This document shows positions 48,201-58,977 of a stretch of 64,000 nucleotides of DNA, piece after piece (positions within the stretch are counted from its first letter, which is position 1; the number at the start of each line of letters is the position of its first letter). The stretch lies in the NCBI GenBank assembly GCA_003339645.1, contig QNUV01000041.1, forward strand, positions 806,001-870,000, in the 5' to 3' direction. Made by a program: the position numbers and the translations under genes. The notes beneath the pieces are model-generated. The model had not been told where the DNA came from, did not search any database, and saw only the letters and a program-made list of their open reading frames with translations. This stretch comes from Microbacterium arborescens. GTDB taxonomy: Bacteria > Actinomycetota > Actinomycetes > Actinomycetales > Microbacteriaceae.

Positions 48201-49839
48201 GACCGAGCGACAGTGAGGTGACGACCTCTTCGCGGATCGAGTCGAGCGGCGGGTTGGTCACCTGCGCGAACTGCTGCGTGAAGTAGTCGAACAGCAGCCG
48301 CGGACGTTCGCTGAGCACCGCAACGGGGGTGTCGCTGCCCATGGCACCGAGCGGCTCGGCGCCTACCTGCCCCATCGGGGTCAGCAGGATGCGCACCTCC
48401 TCCTCGGTGTAGCCGAAGGTGCGCTGACGCCGCGTGATCGAGGCGATCGGGTGCACGATGTGCTCGCGCTCGGGGAGGTCCTTCAGTCGCACGCGACCGG
48501 CGTCGAGCCACTCCTGCCAGGGATGCAGCGTGGCGAGCTCGCGCTTGATCTCCTCGTCCTCGACGATGCGGCCCGCGGACGTGTCGACGACGAACATGCG
48601 ACCGGGCTGCAGGCGCCCGCGGCGCTTGATCCGCTCGGGCGCGAAGTCGAGCACGCCGGTCTCGCTGCCGATGACGACGAGTCCGTCGGTGGTCTCGGTC
48701 CACCGTCCCGGACGCAGTCCGTTGCGGTCGAGGGTGGCACCGACGAGCGTGCCGTCGGTGAAGATGAGGGCCGCCGGCCCGTCCCACGGCTCCATCTGGA
48801 TCGAGTGGTAGTCGTAGAACGCCCGCAGATCCGGGTCGATGTCGGTCTGCTTCTCGTATGCCTCGGGCACCATCATCATGACGGCGTGCGGCAGGCTGCG
48901 CCCGGTGAGCGTGAGCAGCTCGAGCACCTCGTCGAACGAGGCGGAGTCGCTCGCACCGTCGGTGCAGATCGGCAGCAGCGGCTGCACGTCTCCGAGCAGC
49001 TCCGACTCGAGCTGCGACTGCCGGGCCCGCATCCAGTTGCGGTTCCCCTTGACCGTGTTGATCTCGCCGTTGTGGGCGAGCATGCGCAGCGGCTGTGCGA
49101 GGGGCCATGACGGGAACGTGTTCGTGGAGTAGCGGGAGTGCACGACCGCCAGCTCCGACGCGAAGCGCTCGTCTTGCAGGTCTGGGTAGAACGGCTCGAG
49201 CTGCAGCGTCGTGACCATGCCCTTGTACCCGAGTGTGCGGCTCGAGAGCGAGACGAAGTACGCGTCGTGCTCGTGACGGGCGCGCTTGCGCAGCCGGTAG
49301 ACGCGTCGGTCGAGCTCGATGCCCGCCAGCGCGGGCGCGTCGCCCACCGCGGGGCGCGACACGAAGAGCTGCTCGAAGGCGGGACGGGCGGCGAAGGCGA
49401 GCTTTCCGAGGTTCTCGTCCTCGGTCGGCACCTCGCGCCAGCCCAGGACCGTCAGGCCCTCGGACGCCGCGAGCGTCTCGATGTCGGCCTTGAGCGCCTG
49501 ACGCTCGTCGGCGTCGCGCGGCAGGAAAGCCATGCCCGCCGCGTATTCGCCGGCGGGCGGCAGGTCGAAGTCGACGACCGCGCGGAGGAATGCGTCGGGC
49601 ATCTGCGTCAGGATGCCGGCGCCGTCGCCGGTGCCCGCGTCGGAGCCGATCGCGCCGCGGTGCTCGAGGTTGCGCAGCGCCGTCAAGGCGAGCTCGACGA
49701 TGTCGTGCCCGGCCTCGCCGCGCAGCGTGGCGACCATCGCCAGACCACAAGCGTCCTTCTCGAAGGCAGGGTTGTACATGCCCTGCTGGGGAGGGAAGGA
49801 AGCGAATCCGGACTTTTGGGGTCGAGGGCTCGAGGCCAT
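45259..49839 (-). CDS. gltB: Glutamate synthase large subunit
   Basis: The product is 1526 aa. A propeptide of about 30 residues ends before Cys31 ([10 protein letters not shown]), which becomes the N-terminal nucleophile of the glutaminase domain (31-430). A central domain and the FMN barrel (about 830-1200, with [16 protein letters not shown] and [19 protein letters not shown]) follow. The 3Fe-4S cysteines are in [17 protein letters not shown]-terminal beta-helix ends the protein. It makes glutamate and feeds the his and trp genes upstream. ATG 49839 has GAGG upstream; an in-frame GTG lies at 49854. Confidence 0.97.
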
Positions 49840-49891
49840 ACTGACCGTCCTCACATTGGTGCTGAACCGGGACGACGTCGGCCCTGGGGAA

Positions 49892-50866
49892 CTACTGCTT
49901 CGAGGTGACTGCGCTTGTGGCGCTGTCTGCGTGAGCTTCGGGCGTCGGGGGTGCGCTCAGATCCACGAAGTCTTCGGTGCTCTGCGATTGTAGCGCGCTC
50001 GGAGCCACCCACTCGCGACCGAGCTGATAAGGCGAAGGCTCGTCGCCGGTGTGGCGGCGCGTCTGGACCACGATGATCGCGATTCCGACGACCACGGCGA
50101 AGATCGCCGCCCAGACGTTCGTACGGAGGCCGAGGATGATCTCGCTCGGATCGATGCGGATCGACTCCCAGACGATACGGCCCGCCCCGTACCAGACGAG
50201 GTACAGACCGAAGAGCTTGCCCCACTGCGCCCACGTCTTACGGCCGATCCAGAGCAGGACGAGCACGCCCAGGCCGTTCCAGATCACCTCGTAGAGGAAG
50301 GTGGGGTGGAAGAGGGTGTCGGGTGCCAGCCCGGCGGGGAACGCCGGGTTGGATCGATCGATCTCGAGGCCCCATGGCAGGTCGGTGGGGAGCCCGAAGA
50401 GCTCCTGATTGAACCAGTTGCCGAAGCGCCCCATGGCCTGCGCCAGCAGGATGCCCGGAGCCAGAGCGTCGGCGAAGCTCCAGAACCGGATGCCGGTCCA
50501 CTTGCAGCCGAGGTAGGCGCCCACCGCGCCGCCGATGAGGGCGCCGAAGATCGCGATGCCCCCCTCCCAGATGAACAGGACGGCCCACGGGTTCTTGTCG
50601 GCGCCGAAGTAGAACCCCGGGTGCGTGAGCACGTGGAACGCCCGCGCTCCCACCAGAGCCAGTGGCACGGCCAGCAGTGCGATGTCGATGACGACCCACG
50701 GCTCGGCGCCGCGCCGCGTGAGGCGGTAGTTGGTCATCAGGGTCGCGACGATGATGCCGGCGATGATGCACAGGGCGTAGAAGTGGATGCGCAGCGGACC
50801 CAGGTCGATGTAGCTCACCGACGGACTCGGGATGCTCGCGACGAGCGTGTGTGCGGCGTGGATCAT
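49892..50866 (-). CDS. lgt: Phosphatidylglycerol:prolipoprotein diacylglyceryl transferase
   Basis: The product is 324 aa, a seven-helix membrane enzyme. Family marks: [14 protein letters not shown] near residue 28, the Lgt signature [17 protein letters not shown] near 140-156, and GIGRIVWES-like [11 protein letters not shown] near 235. It transfers diacylglycerol from phosphatidylglycerol to the lipobox Cys of prolipoproteins, such as the FKBP protein at 11024. A polar C-terminal tail of about 50 residues is variable. GAGGGA is 7 bases before ATG 50866. It lies between trpA and gltB, the usual order in this family. Confidence 0.97.
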   Translation of the reverse strand: MIHAAHTLVASIPSPSVSYIDLGPLRIHFYALCIIAGIIVATLMTNYRLTRRGAEPWVVIDIALLAVPLALVGARAFHVLTHPGFYFGADKNPWAVLFIWEGGIAIFGALIGGAVGAYLGCKWTGIRFWSFADALAPGILLAQAMGRFGNWFNQELFGLPTDLPWGLEIDRSNPAFPAGLAPDTLFHPTFLYEVIWNGLGVLVLLWIGRKTWAQWGKLFGLYLVWYGAGRIVWESIRIDPSEIILGLRTNVWAAIFAVVVGIAIIVVQTRRHTGDEPSPYQLGREWVAPSALQSQSTEDFVDLSAPPTPEAHADSATSAVTSKQ

Positions 50867-50909
50867 CGGATCGTCCCTCGGAATTCGGCGGTCGTGCGAC
50901 CGGAAAAGT

Positions 50910-51704
50910 CTAGACGCGCGCGCGGGCGGTGCCCGCCGCGAGTGCGCGCGCGGTGTCGGCGAGCCCCGCGACTCCCCCGTCGCGCAGAGCGCGCACGAGC
51001 GCGGTTCCGACGATCGCGCCGTCGGCGTAGTCGACGACTCCTGCGACCTGATCGGGCGTGGAGATGCCGATGCCGACGCAGGCGTGGACCGCGCCGAGCT
51101 CGCGGAGCCGGCCGACCAGGGTCCGGGCCGCCGCGTCGAGCTCGGCCCGCTCCCCCGTGATGCCCATCGTCGAGACCGTGTACACGAATCCGGTCGAAGC
51201 CTCGACGATCATGCGCAGTCGTTCGTCGGTCGACGTGGGGGCCGCGAGGAAGACGCGGTCCAGCCCCGTGCGCTCGGATGCCGCAAGCCAATCGGGCGCG
51301 GCATCCGGGGTGATGTCGGGTGTGATCAGGCCGGCGCCGCCGGCGGCGGCGAGGTCGTCGGCGAAGCGGTCGACGCCGTACTGCAGCACGGGGTTCCAGT
51401 AGGTCATCACGAGGATCGGGATGTCGACGCGCGCCGCGATCGCCCGCACCGCGGTGAAGGTGTCGCGCAGGCGGAAGCCCGCGGCCAGCGCGACCTGCGT
51501 CGCCTCCTGGATGACGACGCCGTCCATCACGGGGTCGGAGTACGGGGGTCCGAGCTCGAGCACGTCGGCGCCGGACTCGGCCAGCGCCACGGCCGCCTCG
51601 ATGCTCGTCTCGAGATCGGGGAAGCCCAACGGGAGGTAGCCGACGAACGCACCACGGCCCTCGGCGTGTGCGGCGTCGATCGCGGCGGCGACGCGGGAGG
51701 TCAC
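50910..51704 (-). CDS. trpA: Tryptophan synthase alpha subunit
   Basis: The product is 264 aa, a TIM barrel. Catalytic Glu50 and Asp61 lie in [14 protein letters not shown]; later marks are [13 protein letters not shown] and [10 protein letters not shown]. It splits indole-glycerol phosphate and passes indole to TrpB. GTG 51704 overlaps the trpB stop (GTGA), so subunit synthesis is coupled. The open frame continues upstream inside trpB but is a shadow there. Confidence 0.97.
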   Translation of the reverse strand: MTSRVAAAIDAAHAEGRGAFVGYLPLGFPDLETSIEAAVALAESGADVLELGPPYSDPVMDGVVIQEATQVALAAGFRLRDTFTAVRAIAARVDIPILVMTYWNPVLQYGVDRFADDLAAAGGAGLITPDITPDAAPDWLAASERTGLDRVFLAAPTSTDERLRMIVEASTGFVYTVSTMGITGERAELDAAARTLVGRLRELGAVHACVGIGISTPDQVAGVVDYADGAIVGTALVRALRDGGVAGLADTARALAAGTARARV

Positions 51705-52960
51705 AGTTCCACTCCCTCGCCCGATGCGGCTTCGTCGTGTCCGGGCTCGACCACCGGCTCGGCGCCGTCGTCGTACAGCTCGAACCAGCGCGCCGCGGTG
51801 TCCATGTCCTTGTCGCCACGGCCGGAGAGGTTGACGGCGATGATGGCGTCGGGACCGAGCTCGCGCCCGATCCGCAGGGCGCCGGCGAGGGCGTGAGCCG
51901 ACTCGATCGCGGGGATGATTCCCTCGGTGCGGCTGAGCAGCCGCAGGGCCTCCATCGCCTCCGTGTCGGTCGCCGGAATGTACGACGCGCGGCCGATCGA
52001 GGCGAGCCACGCGTGCTCGGGCCCGACGCCCGGGTAGTCCAGCCCCGCCGAGATCGAATGGGACTCGACCGTCTGACCGTCCTCGTCCTGAAGCACGAAG
52101 GTCTTCGCCCCGTGCAGGACGCCGGGGCGCCCCCGCTCGATCGACGCGGCGTGGCGCTCGGTGTCGACGCCGTCACCGGCCGCCTCGACACCGTAGAGGG
52201 CGACGCCCTCGTCGTCGAGGAACGCGTCGAACATGCCGATCGCGTTCGAGCCGCCGCCGACGCACGCGACGACGGCATCCGGAAGCCGCCCGGTCTCGGC
52301 GAGGAGCTGCTCGCGGGCCTCTTCGGAAATGATCTTCTGGAAATCGCGCACCATCGCAGGGAACGGATGCGGCCCCGCCGCCGTGCCGAAGATGTAGTTG
52401 GTGGTCTCGACCGAGGCGACCCAGTCGCGGTACGCCTCGTTGATCGCATCCTTGAGGGTGCGCGACCCCGTCGTGACCGGAACGACCTCGGCGCCGAGCA
52501 AGCGCATGCGCGCGACGTTCAGCGCCTGCCGCTCGGTGTCGACCTCGCCCATGTAGATCGTGCAGTCGAACCCGAACAGGGCGGCTGCCGTCGCCGTCGC
52601 GACGCCGTGCTGACCGGCGCCGGTCTCGGCGATGACGCGGGTCTTGCCGAGACGCTTCGTCAGCATCGCCTGGCCGATGACGTTGTTGATCTTGTGCGAG
52701 CCCGTGTGATTGAGGTCCTCGCGCTTGAGGAAGACCCGCGCGCCACCCGCGTGCTCCGCGAAGCGGGGCACTTCGGTCAGCGCCGAGGGACGACCCGCAT
52801 AGGTCGCGAGAGTGCGCGCCAGCTCGGCCGCGAACTCCGGGTCGGCCATCGCCGACTCGTAGACCGCCGTGAGCTCGTCGATCGCGGCGATGAGGGACTC
52901 GGGCATGAACCGGCCGCCGAACTCGCCGAAGAAGGGACCGTGCTGTTCTCGCAGGCTCAC
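51701..52960 (-). CDS. trpB: Tryptophan synthase beta subunit
   Basis: The product is 419 aa. The PLP lysine is Lys90 in [10 protein letters not shown]. Other marks: GRFMPESLI at the start, [13 protein letters not shown], and the PLP-phosphate loop [12 protein letters not shown]. It joins indole and serine to make tryptophan. GTG 52960 overlaps the trpC stop (GTGA). Confidence 0.98.
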   Translation of the reverse strand: MSLREQHGPFFGEFGGRFMPESLIAAIDELTAVYESAMADPEFAAELARTLATYAGRPSALTEVPRFAEHAGGARVFLKREDLNHTGSHKINNVIGQAMLTKRLGKTRVIAETGAGQHGVATATAAALFGFDCTIYMGEVDTERQALNVARMRLLGAEVVPVTTGSRTLKDAINEAYRDWVASVETTNYIFGTAAGPHPFPAMVRDFQKIISEEAREQLLAETGRLPDAVVACVGGGSNAIGMFDAFLDDEGVALYGVEAAGDGVDTERHAASIERGRPGVLHGAKTFVLQDEDGQTVESHSISAGLDYPGVGPEHAWLASIGRASYIPATDTEAMEALRLLSRTEGIIPAIESAHALAGALRIGRELGPDAIIAVNLSGRGDKDMDTAARWFELYDDGAEPVVEPGHDEAASGEGVEL

Positions 52961-53733
52961 GCGCCGGCCTCCAGGAATGCGTGCAGGGTGGTCACCGGGT
53001 CGTTGGTCACGAGCGCCTCGCCGATCAGGACGGCGTCAGCACCGGCACGACGATAGTGGGCCACGTCGTCGGGGGTGAGGACGGCGGACTCCGCGATCTT
53101 CACGGCGTCAGCGGGAAGGTGCTCGACGAGCCGGCCGAAGAGGTCGCGGTCGAGCTCGAACGTCGACAGGTTGCGCGCGTTGACGCCCACCAGACGCGCG
53201 CCGATGTCGGCGGCGCGGTGCACCTCGTCGAGCGAGTGGGTCTCGACCAACGGCGTCATGCCGAGTGCGAGCACGAGCTCGTGGAGCTCGGCCAGCACCG
53301 GCTGCTCGAGCGCGGCGACGATGAGGAGGACCAGGTCCGCGCCGGCCGCGCGCGCTTCGAACACCTGATAGGCGCCTGCGATGAAGTCCTTGCGGAGAAC
53401 GGGGATCGACACCTCCGCCCGAACGGCCTCGAGGTCGGCCAGGCTTCCTTTGAAGCGCCGCCCCTCGGTCAGCACCGAGATGACGGAAGCGCCGCCCTCT
53501 TGATAACGCGCCGCTTGGAAGGCGGGATCCGGGATCGCGGCGAGGTCGCCCCGAGAGGGGCTCGCCCGCTTGACCTCGGCGATGATCTTGACCCGCTCGG
53601 CGGGCGCGAGCGCCGCGAGGGCGTCCCGGGCCGGAGCCTGAGCGAGCGCGTCGCGCTCGACGACGGCGAGGGGCCGCTCGGCCGCACGGGCCTCGGCATC
53701 CTCGACGGCGCCGGCCGTGAGACCGGCCAGCAC
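52957..53733 (-). CDS. trpC: Indole-3-glycerol phosphate synthase
   Basis: The product is 258 aa, a TIM barrel not fused to TrpF. Catalytic lysines fit [15 protein letters not shown] near 55 and [27 protein letters not shown] near 110-135; the later Glu and Asn are in IAESAVLT and [11 protein letters not shown]. It closes the indole ring of the tryptophan pathway. GTG 53733 follows the stop of the HGxxPAAW gene with one base between. trpB is coupled downstream. Confidence 0.97.
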   Translation of the reverse strand: MLAGLTAGAVEDAEARAAERPLAVVERDALAQAPARDALAALAPAERVKIIAEVKRASPSRGDLAAIPDPAFQAARYQEGGASVISVLTEGRRFKGSLADLEAVRAEVSIPVLRKDFIAGAYQVFEARAAGADLVLLIVAALEQPVLAELHELVLALGMTPLVETHSLDEVHRAADIGARLVGVNARNLSTFELDRDLFGRLVEHLPADAVKIAESAVLTPDDVAHYRRAGADAVLIGEALVTNDPVTTLHAFLEAGA

Positions 53734-53734
53734 G

Positions 53735-53962
53735 TCAGTGCGCTTTCGGGGTGTACTTGTCGCCGTACGCGCCGTAGCCGGCCTTCGCCATGGCCCAGCC
53801 GACGATCAGGCCGACGACGAGAAGACCAGCGGAGGCCCAGACGAGCACCGGCATGTCGAGCCAGAAGAACAGGGTGCCCAGCGCGAACGCCAGGAGCATG
53901 ATCACCACAGCGGTCCACGCCGCCGGGGAGTGTCCGTGGCCGGGGTCGCCGATGTTGCTCAT
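53735..53962 (-). CDS. HGxxPAAW-family small membrane protein
   Basis: The product is 75 aa. The family motif [11 protein letters not shown] at residues 9-19 begins the first of two membrane helices (about 15-33 and 40-58); the tail is [17 protein letters not shown]. It is found next to trpC in many actinobacteria, and its function is unknown. AAGGAG precedes ATG 53962. The Trp-operon membrane protein gene ends 47 bases upstream. Confidence 0.9.
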   Translation of the reverse strand: MSNIGDPGHGHSPAAWTAVVIMLLAFALGTLFFWLDMPVLVWASAGLLVVGLIVGWAMAKAGYGAYGDKYTPKAH

Positions 53963-54009
53963 TGTTCTCCTTCGCGGGATTTCTCGGGCTGAGGTCAGTC
54001 TACCGGGGC

Positions 54010-54615
54010 TCAGACGGTTGGATCGGACCCGCGGCTGAGGTCGTCCCAGGAATCGATCGGATCGTGCGAATCATGCGGCCGCGACCCGCCCGGGCGCCGG
54101 GCCTCGGCAGCGGCGTCGGTACGGTAGCGGCGCGCCGTGCTGCGCCACGAGCGTGCTGTCACGAGGGTGAGCACGCCGCCTGCGCACACCGCCGCCGCGC
54201 CGACCGCCGTGATCCACGGCCAGGCGGTGACGGTGATCGCCGACACGAGTGTTCCGACCGCCTCGACCCCCGCCAGGCCCGTCGCGTCGGCGACGACGCC
54301 CACGACCGCCTCCGGCGGTGCGGTGAGGGCGATGCGCAGTGACTCGACGAGGAGGGAAGCGCCGATGAGCACCCCGATCACCCCGAAGGCGTAGCGCAGG
54401 ACCGTGCCGACGATCGAGAGCGCGAGGCCGAGGGCCAGGGCCGCCAGCCCGAGCGGAGTGACGAGCGGAAGCGCCTCGGTGCCGGGCACGGGAAGAACCG
54501 CCTGAGCGCCGTCGCGCAGCGTCGCCTCGAGCCACGGCTGCGTCGCGCCGATGACCGCGAGGCCGCCGCCGACGACGGCCGCGAGCACGGCGATCATGCG
54601 GGAACGGCGTCTCAT
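54010..54615 (-). CDS. Trp biosynthesis-associated membrane protein (TIGR02234-like)
   Basis: The product is 201 aa with four predicted membrane helices (about 8-28, 50-70, 78-100, 130-152). [11 protein letters not shown] after helix 1 is the family hallmark, and the C-terminal tail is polar ([13 protein letters not shown]). It is known only from its constant place in actinobacterial trp operons; its role is unknown. ATG 54615 overlaps the hisI stop (ATGA). In relatives trpE lies between hisI and this gene, but not here. Confidence 0.9.
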   Translation of the reverse strand: MRRRSRMIAVLAAVVGGGLAVIGATQPWLEATLRDGAQAVLPVPGTEALPLVTPLGLAALALGLALSIVGTVLRYAFGVIGVLIGASLLVESLRIALTAPPEAVVGVVADATGLAGVEAVGTLVSAITVTAWPWITAVGAAAVCAGGVLTLVTARSWRSTARRYRTDAAAEARRPGGSRPHDSHDPIDSWDDLSRGSDPTV

Positions 54616-54968
54616 GACACCGCGACGACCGGGTCGAGATCGTCCGCGTCGAAGCACGTCCGGGTGCCGGTGTGGCACGCCGCCCCCACCTGCTCGACGA
54701 GCAGGAGCACCGCGTCGCCGTCGCAGTCGAGCCGCGCGCCGCGGACGAGCTGGATGTGACCGGAGGTGTCGCCCTTGCGCCAGTACTCCTGGCGCGAGCG
54801 CGACCAATACGTCACGCGCCCGCTCATGAGCGTGCGGCGCAGCGCCTCGGCATCCATCCACGCGAGCATGAGGACCTCGCGCGTGTCGTGCTGCTGCACG
54901 ATCGCCGCGACGAGCCCGTTCGCATCGAACGAGACCCGGGCGATGCGTTCGTCGATGCTCTCGGTCAT
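54612..54968 (-). CDS. hisI: Phosphoribosyl-AMP cyclohydrolase
   Basis: The product is 118 aa, the single-domain form without HisE. Marks: [37 protein letters not shown] (Mg ligands) and the zinc Cys in [10 protein letters not shown]. It opens the adenine ring of PR-AMP, the third step of histidine synthesis. ATG 54968 overlaps the hisF stop, and its own stop overlaps the next start (both ATGA). Confidence 0.97.
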   Translation of the reverse strand: MTESIDERIARVSFDANGLVAAIVQQHDTREVLMLAWMDAEALRRTLMSGRVTYWSRSRQEYWRKGDTSGHIQLVRGARLDCDGDAVLLLVEQVGAACHTGTRTCFDADDLDPVVAVS

Positions 54969-55729
54969 CGCCGCACCTCGATGCCTTCAGCGGTCAGCGC
55001 ATCCTTCACGTCGCCGATCGTGAGCTGGCCCGAGTGGAACACGGATGCCGCGAGCACGGCATCCGCGCCCGCTTCGATGGCCGGGACGAAGTGCTCGGTC
55101 GCTCCGGCACCGCCCGAGGCGATCACGGGAACGGACGATGCCTCGCGCATCAGCGAGATGAGCTCGAGGTCGAACCCGTCCTTGGTGCCGTCGGCGTCGA
55201 TGGAGTTGACGAGCAGCTCCCCCGCACCCCGCTCGATCGCCTCGCGCGCCCACGCGAGGGCGTCTATGGCGGTGGCGGAGCGCCCGCCGTGGGTCGTGAC
55301 GACGAAGCCCGACTCCGTGCCCGGCGCACGCTTGACGTCGAGCGAGAGCACCAGGACCTGCGCGCCGAAGCGGTCGGCGATCTCGCCGATGAGGTCGGGG
55401 CGGGCGATGGCCGCCGAGTTGACGCCGACCTTGTCGGCACCGACCGAGAGCAGACGCGCGACGTCGTCGACCGAGCGCACACCGCCCCCGACCGTGAGCG
55501 GGATGAACACCTGCTCCGCCGTGCGACGGACGACGTCATACGTCGTCGCACGGCCATCGACGGTCGCGGTGACGTCGAGGAAGGTCAGCTCATCGGCCCC
55601 CTGCTCGAAGTACAGCCGGGCGAGCTCTACCGGATCGCCCATGTCGCGCAGATTCTCGAAATTGACTCCCTTGACCACGCGCCCCGCGGCGACGTCGAGG
55701 CACGGGATGACGCGGCGTGCCAGCGTCAT
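54965..55729 (-). CDS. hisF: Imidazole glycerol phosphate synthase subunit HisF
   Basis: The product is 254 aa, a TIM barrel. [17 protein letters not shown] holds catalytic Asp12, and [11 protein letters not shown] near 130 holds the second Asp. It uses ammonia from the partner HisH, which is not in this window, to form imidazole-glycerol phosphate and AICAR. ATG 55729 lies one base after the hisG stop; upstream in-frame codons lie within hisG. Confidence 0.97.
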   Translation of the reverse strand: MTLARRVIPCLDVAAGRVVKGVNFENLRDMGDPVELARLYFEQGADELTFLDVTATVDGRATTYDVVRRTAEQVFIPLTVGGGVRSVDDVARLLSVGADKVGVNSAAIARPDLIGEIADRFGAQVLVLSLDVKRAPGTESGFVVTTHGGRSATAIDALAWAREAIERGAGELLVNSIDADGTKDGFDLELISLMREASSVPVIASGGAGATEHFVPAIEAGADAVLAASVFHSGQLTIGDVKDALTAEGIEVRR

Positions 55730-55730
55730 G

Positions 55731-56573
55731 TCAGAGCCTCGCGTTGTGGATCGCGGTGACGAGGATCGCACGTGCGCCGATCGCGTAGAGCTCGTCCATC
55801 GTGGTGTTCACGCTCGCGCGCGGCACCATCACCCGCACCGCGACCCACTCGGGGTCGCGCAGCGGCGAGATCGTGGGCGATTCGATGCCGCCGGCGATCG
55901 CGACGGCCTCGTCGACGAGGGCGGCCGGCAGGTCGTAGTCCACCAGCACATAGCGTCGCGCCACGAGCACGCCGCGGAGCCGGCGCAGCAGCCGCTCGGT
56001 GCCATCGGCATCGTGTGGGCCGGCGATGAGGACGGCCTCGGAACGCAGGATCTCGGGGCCGAACACCTCGAGCCCGGCCTGACGGAGGGTGGTGCCGGTC
56101 TCGACGACGTCGGCGACGGCGTCGGCGACGCCGAGGCGCACCGCCGACTCCACGGCACCGTCGAGCGGCACGAGGTCGACGGCGATCCCGCGCTCGTCGA
56201 GGAACGCATCGACGAGTCCGGGGTACGACGTGGCGATGCGCTTGCCCGCGAGCTCGGCGACGTCGGCGAACGTTCCCGTCGGCGCAGCGAAGCGGAAGGT
56301 CGAACCGGCGAAGCCGAGCCGCTCGATCTCACGTGCGCCCGGCATGCGGGCGTCAAGCAGCAGGTCGCGACCGGTGATGCCGACGTCGAGGGCACCCGAG
56401 CCGACGTAGGTGGCGATGTCCTTCGGTCGCAGGTAGAAGAACTCGACCTCGTTGACGGGGTCGATGACGTGGAGGTCCTTCGAGTCGCGGCGTCCGGTGT
56501 AGCCGGCCTCGGCCAGCATCTCGGCGGCGGTCTCGGCGAGCGATCCCTTATTCGGGACGGCGATGCGCAGCAT
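55731..56573 (-). CDS. hisG: ATP phosphoribosyltransferase (long form)
   Basis: The product is 280 aa, including the C-terminal ACT-like regulatory domain (from about 210), so histidine feedback inhibition is expected. Marks: [13 protein letters not shown] at the start, [16 protein letters not shown] near 55, and the PRPP loop [16 protein letters not shown] near 150. It performs the first step of histidine synthesis. ATG 56573 starts 40 bases after hisE. Confidence 0.97.
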   Translation of the reverse strand: MLRIAVPNKGSLAETAAEMLAEAGYTGRRDSKDLHVIDPVNEVEFFYLRPKDIATYVGSGALDVGITGRDLLLDARMPGAREIERLGFAGSTFRFAAPTGTFADVAELAGKRIATSYPGLVDAFLDERGIAVDLVPLDGAVESAVRLGVADAVADVVETGTTLRQAGLEVFGPEILRSEAVLIAGPHDADGTERLLRRLRGVLVARRYVLVDYDLPAALVDEAVAIAGGIESPTISPLRDPEWVAVRVMVPRASVNTTMDELYAIGARAILVTAIHNARL

Positions 56574-56613
56574 GGGGGTCTTTCTGTCTCGGAGCGGGAG
56601 GGCGGGGCGTCGC

Positions 56614-56877
56614 TCAGAGATGTCGGTAGACGTCTTCGGGGCTCAGACCTTTGCTGATCATGAGCACCTGCAGGTGATAGAGCAGCTGCGAGATCTCCTC
56701 GGCCGTCTCGGCGTCGGACTGGTACTCGGCCGCCATCCAGACCTCGGCGGCCTCTTCGACGATCTTCTTGCCGATGGCATGCACACCGCGGTCGAGCTGC
56801 GCGACCGTGCCCGAGCCCTCGGGCCGCGTTTCGGCGATTGAGGTCAGCTCTGCGAACAGCGCGTCGAACGTCTTCAC
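56614..56877 (-). CDS. hisE: Phosphoribosyl-ATP pyrophosphatase
   Basis: The product is 87 aa, a MazG-like all-helical domain. [18 protein letters not shown] holds the metal-binding Glu residues, and [18 protein letters not shown] the downstream helix. It performs the second step of histidine synthesis. GTG 56877 follows TACCCT by 6 bases. This promoter appears to drive hisE-hisG-hisF-hisI and perhaps the following trp genes. Confidence 0.96.
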   Translation of the reverse strand: MKTFDALFAELTSIAETRPEGSGTVAQLDRGVHAIGKKIVEEAAEVWMAAEYQSDAETAEEISQLLYHLQVLMISKGLSPEDVYRHL

Positions 56878-56883
56878 CTAGCC

Positions 56884-56889
56884 AGGGTA
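56884..56889 (-). promoter_or_regulatory. -10 element (TACCCT), leaderless start of hisE and the supraoperon
   Basis: TACCCT, then 6 bases, then GTG 56877, in the 52-base gap after rpe. Confidence 0.55.
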
Positions 56890-56929
56890 CCGGCCCGCGA
56901 CGGGCGCTCCGACCGCAGTGGCCGATGGA

Positions 56930-57607
56930 TCAGTGGCGGTGCGCCCGCTGGGCCCGGTCGCGCAGGCTCGCGATCGCGGCATCCGGATCGGCAGCGCCGA
57001 ACACCGCCGAGCCGGCCACGAACGTGTCGGCTCCGGCCTCGGCCGCCTGTGCGATCGTCGACTCGGAGATCCCGCCGTCGACCTGCAGCCAGACCGAAGA
57101 CCCGCGCCGGCGCGTCTCGTCGGCGAGTCGACGGAGCTTCGGCATCTGGTCGGCCATGAAGCTCTGCCCCCCGAAACCCGGTTCGACCGTCATCACGAGG
57201 ATCTGGTCGAACTCGTCGAGGACGTCGAAGAGTCCCTCGACAGGCGTCGCGGGCTTGACGGCGACGCCGGCACGCGAGCCGATCGACCGCAGCCGGCGGG
57301 CGAGCGCGACGGGATCCGTGGCGGCCTCGAGATGGAAGGTGACGCTCGCCGCCCCGAGCTCGGCGTAGCCGGGACCCCAGCGGTCGACGTCCGAGATCAT
57401 CAGGTGGACGTCGAGCGGAACGGGACTCGTGGCCTGGATCCGTTCCACCATCTGCGGCCCGAACGTCAGGTTCGGGACGAAGTGGTTGTCCATGACATCG
57501 ACGTGCACGAAGTCGGCCGACCGAATGCGGCCGAGCTCAGTCTGCATGTTCACGAAGTCGGCGGCCAGGATGCTGGGGTTGATGCGCAGGGCGTCGGCGT
57601 CGCTCAC
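56930..57607 (-). CDS. rpe: Ribulose-phosphate 3-epimerase
   Basis: The product is 225 aa, a TIM barrel. Marks: INPSILAADFVNM, HVDVMDNHFVPNLTFGP with metal-binding His and Asp, HLMISDVDR, VMTVEPGFGGQSFM and VDGGIS. It interconverts ribulose and xylulose 5-phosphate in the pentose phosphate pathway, which also supplies ribose for PRPP. GTG 57607 follows GATAAT by 6 bases. Confidence 0.97.
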   Translation of the reverse strand: MSDADALRINPSILAADFVNMQTELGRIRSADFVHVDVMDNHFVPNLTFGPQMVERIQATSPVPLDVHLMISDVDRWGPGYAELGAASVTFHLEAATDPVALARRLRSIGSRAGVAVKPATPVEGLFDVLDEFDQILVMTVEPGFGGQSFMADQMPKLRRLADETRRRGSSVWLQVDGGISESTIAQAAEAGADTFVAGSAVFGAADPDAAIASLRDRAQRAHRH

Positions 57608-57613
57608 GCCCCC

Positions 57614-57619
57614 ATTATC
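57614..57619 (-). promoter_or_regulatory. -10 element (GATAAT), leaderless start of rpe
   Basis: GATAAT, one of the elements closest to consensus here, then six bases (GGGGGC), then GTG 57607. Confidence 0.6.
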
Positions 57620-57624
57620 GCCGG

Positions 57625-58977
57625 TCACGGCTTCTGCAGGAGCGTGATGGACATCGCATCGGTGCCGTGCCGGTGCGGCCACAGCTGAGCGCGGCCCGAC
57701 CCGTCCTGCTGGTCGGGCAGGTCGATGTCTCCCCGGCTGACCGCCCGGACGACCTCGCGGGCATCGAGCTCCCGGAGATCGGGGTGGGCGGCTCGCACGT
57801 CGGCGACGACCACCGCGGTCTCGGCGAGGTGCGGGGAACAGGTCACATAAGCCACGAGCCCGCCCGGGGCCAGCGCTGCGACGGCGGCGGAGAGCAGCTC
57901 GCGCTGGAGGGCGCTGAGATCGGGGACATCCGCGGGGCTCTTGCGCCAGCGCGCCTCCGGCCGGCGACGGAGCGCGCCGAGCCCCGTGCAGGGCGCATCG
58001 ACGAGGATGCGGTCATAACGACCTCGGCCGGCGCGCTCGCGCCCGTCCTCCTCCGACACCGGCACCTCGAGCGGAACGCCGGCGACCGAGGATCGAACGA
58101 GACGTGCGCGCGCAGGCGAAATCTCGTTGGCTTCGAGCACGGCCCCGCCCGCCAGGGCCTCGGCGGCCAGGACAGCGGTCTTGCCGCCCGGCGCGGCGCA
58201 CAGATCGAGCCAGCGCTCACCGGCGCGGACCGGGAGCGCGCGCGACAGCGCGAGCGCCGCGAGCTGGGAACCCTCGTCCTGGACGCGGATGCGGCCCTCC
58301 GCGCGACGCACCAGCGGCTCGGGGTCGCCGCCGTCGAGGCGGAAGCCGAGCGGTGAGTACGGAGTCCGCGTCCGGTCGGCCGGGAGGTCTGCGAGGCCCG
58401 GAAGCGCAGTCATGGTGACACTCGGCGAGACGTTGTCGGCCGCCAGCAGCTCGTCGAGTTCCTCTGCACGCCCCTCGGCCGCGAGCGCCCGACGGAACGC
58501 GCGGATGACCCACACCGGGTGGGAGAAGCGCAGGCCGAGCCGCTCGTCGTCGGATCGAGCACCGGCATCCACCCGCTGCAGCCAGTTCCCCGGGTTGTCC
58601 CGGGCGATGCGCCGCAGGACCGCGTTGGCGAAGCCGGCCGCGTTCGCCGCCCCCGCGCGCCGTACGAGCTCGACGCTCTCGTTCACCGCGGCGTGAGACG
58701 CGACCCTCGTCGAGAGCAGCTGGTGGACGCCGAGGCGCAGCGCGTCGCGCACAGGCGGATCGATCGTGTCGATCGAGCGCCCCGCTGCCTGCTCGATGAT
58801 CGCATCGTAGGTTCCCTGGCGGCGCAGAGTGCCGTACGTCAGCTCGGTGGCGAGGCCGGCGTCGGCGGGGCTGAGTCCCGCCCGCCGGAGCTCCTGCGGC
58901 AGGAGGAGGTTCGCGTACGCGTCGGAGTCGGCCACGGCGCGCAACACGTCGAACGCGACGCGACGTGCGGGGTTCAC
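57625..58977 (-). CDS. rsmB: 16S rRNA cytosine-C5 methyltransferase RsmB
   Basis: The product is 450 aa. A NusB-like N-terminal domain (about 1-140, ARRVAFDVLRAV and HAAVNESVELVRR) is followed by a SAM methylase with WLDLCAAPGGKTAVLAA, DAPCTGLGALRRRPEARWR and the catalytic VTCSPHLAE. It makes m5C967-type 16S rRNA modifications. GTG 58977 overlaps the fmt stop (GTGA); the frame extends to 59016 inside fmt. rpe begins 17 bases after its stop. Confidence 0.96.
   Translation of the reverse strand: MNPARRVAFDVLRAVADSDAYANLLLPQELRRAGLSPADAGLATELTYGTLRRQGTYDAIIEQAAGRSIDTIDPPVRDALRLGVHQLLSTRVASHAAVNESVELVRRAGAANAAGFANAVLRRIARDNPGNWLQRVDAGARSDDERLGLRFSHPVWVIRAFRRALAAEGRAEELDELLAADNVSPSVTMTALPGLADLPADRTRTPYSPLGFRLDGGDPEPLVRRAEGRIRVQDEGSQLAALALSRALPVRAGERWLDLCAAPGGKTAVLAAEALAGGAVLEANEISPARARLVRSSVAGVPLEVPVSEEDGRERAGRGRYDRILVDAPCTGLGALRRRPEARWRKSPADVPDLSALQRELLSAAVAALAPGGLVAYVTCSPHLAETAVVVADVRAAHPDLRELDAREVVRAVSRGDIDLPDQQDGSGRAQLWPHRHGTDAMSITLLQKP

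Noticed and set aside
56878-56929. His or Trp leader peptide or T-box before the his-trp supraoperon
   Set aside because: The hisE start follows its -10 by 6 bases, leaving no leader, and there is no His- or Trp-rich short ORF in the gap.
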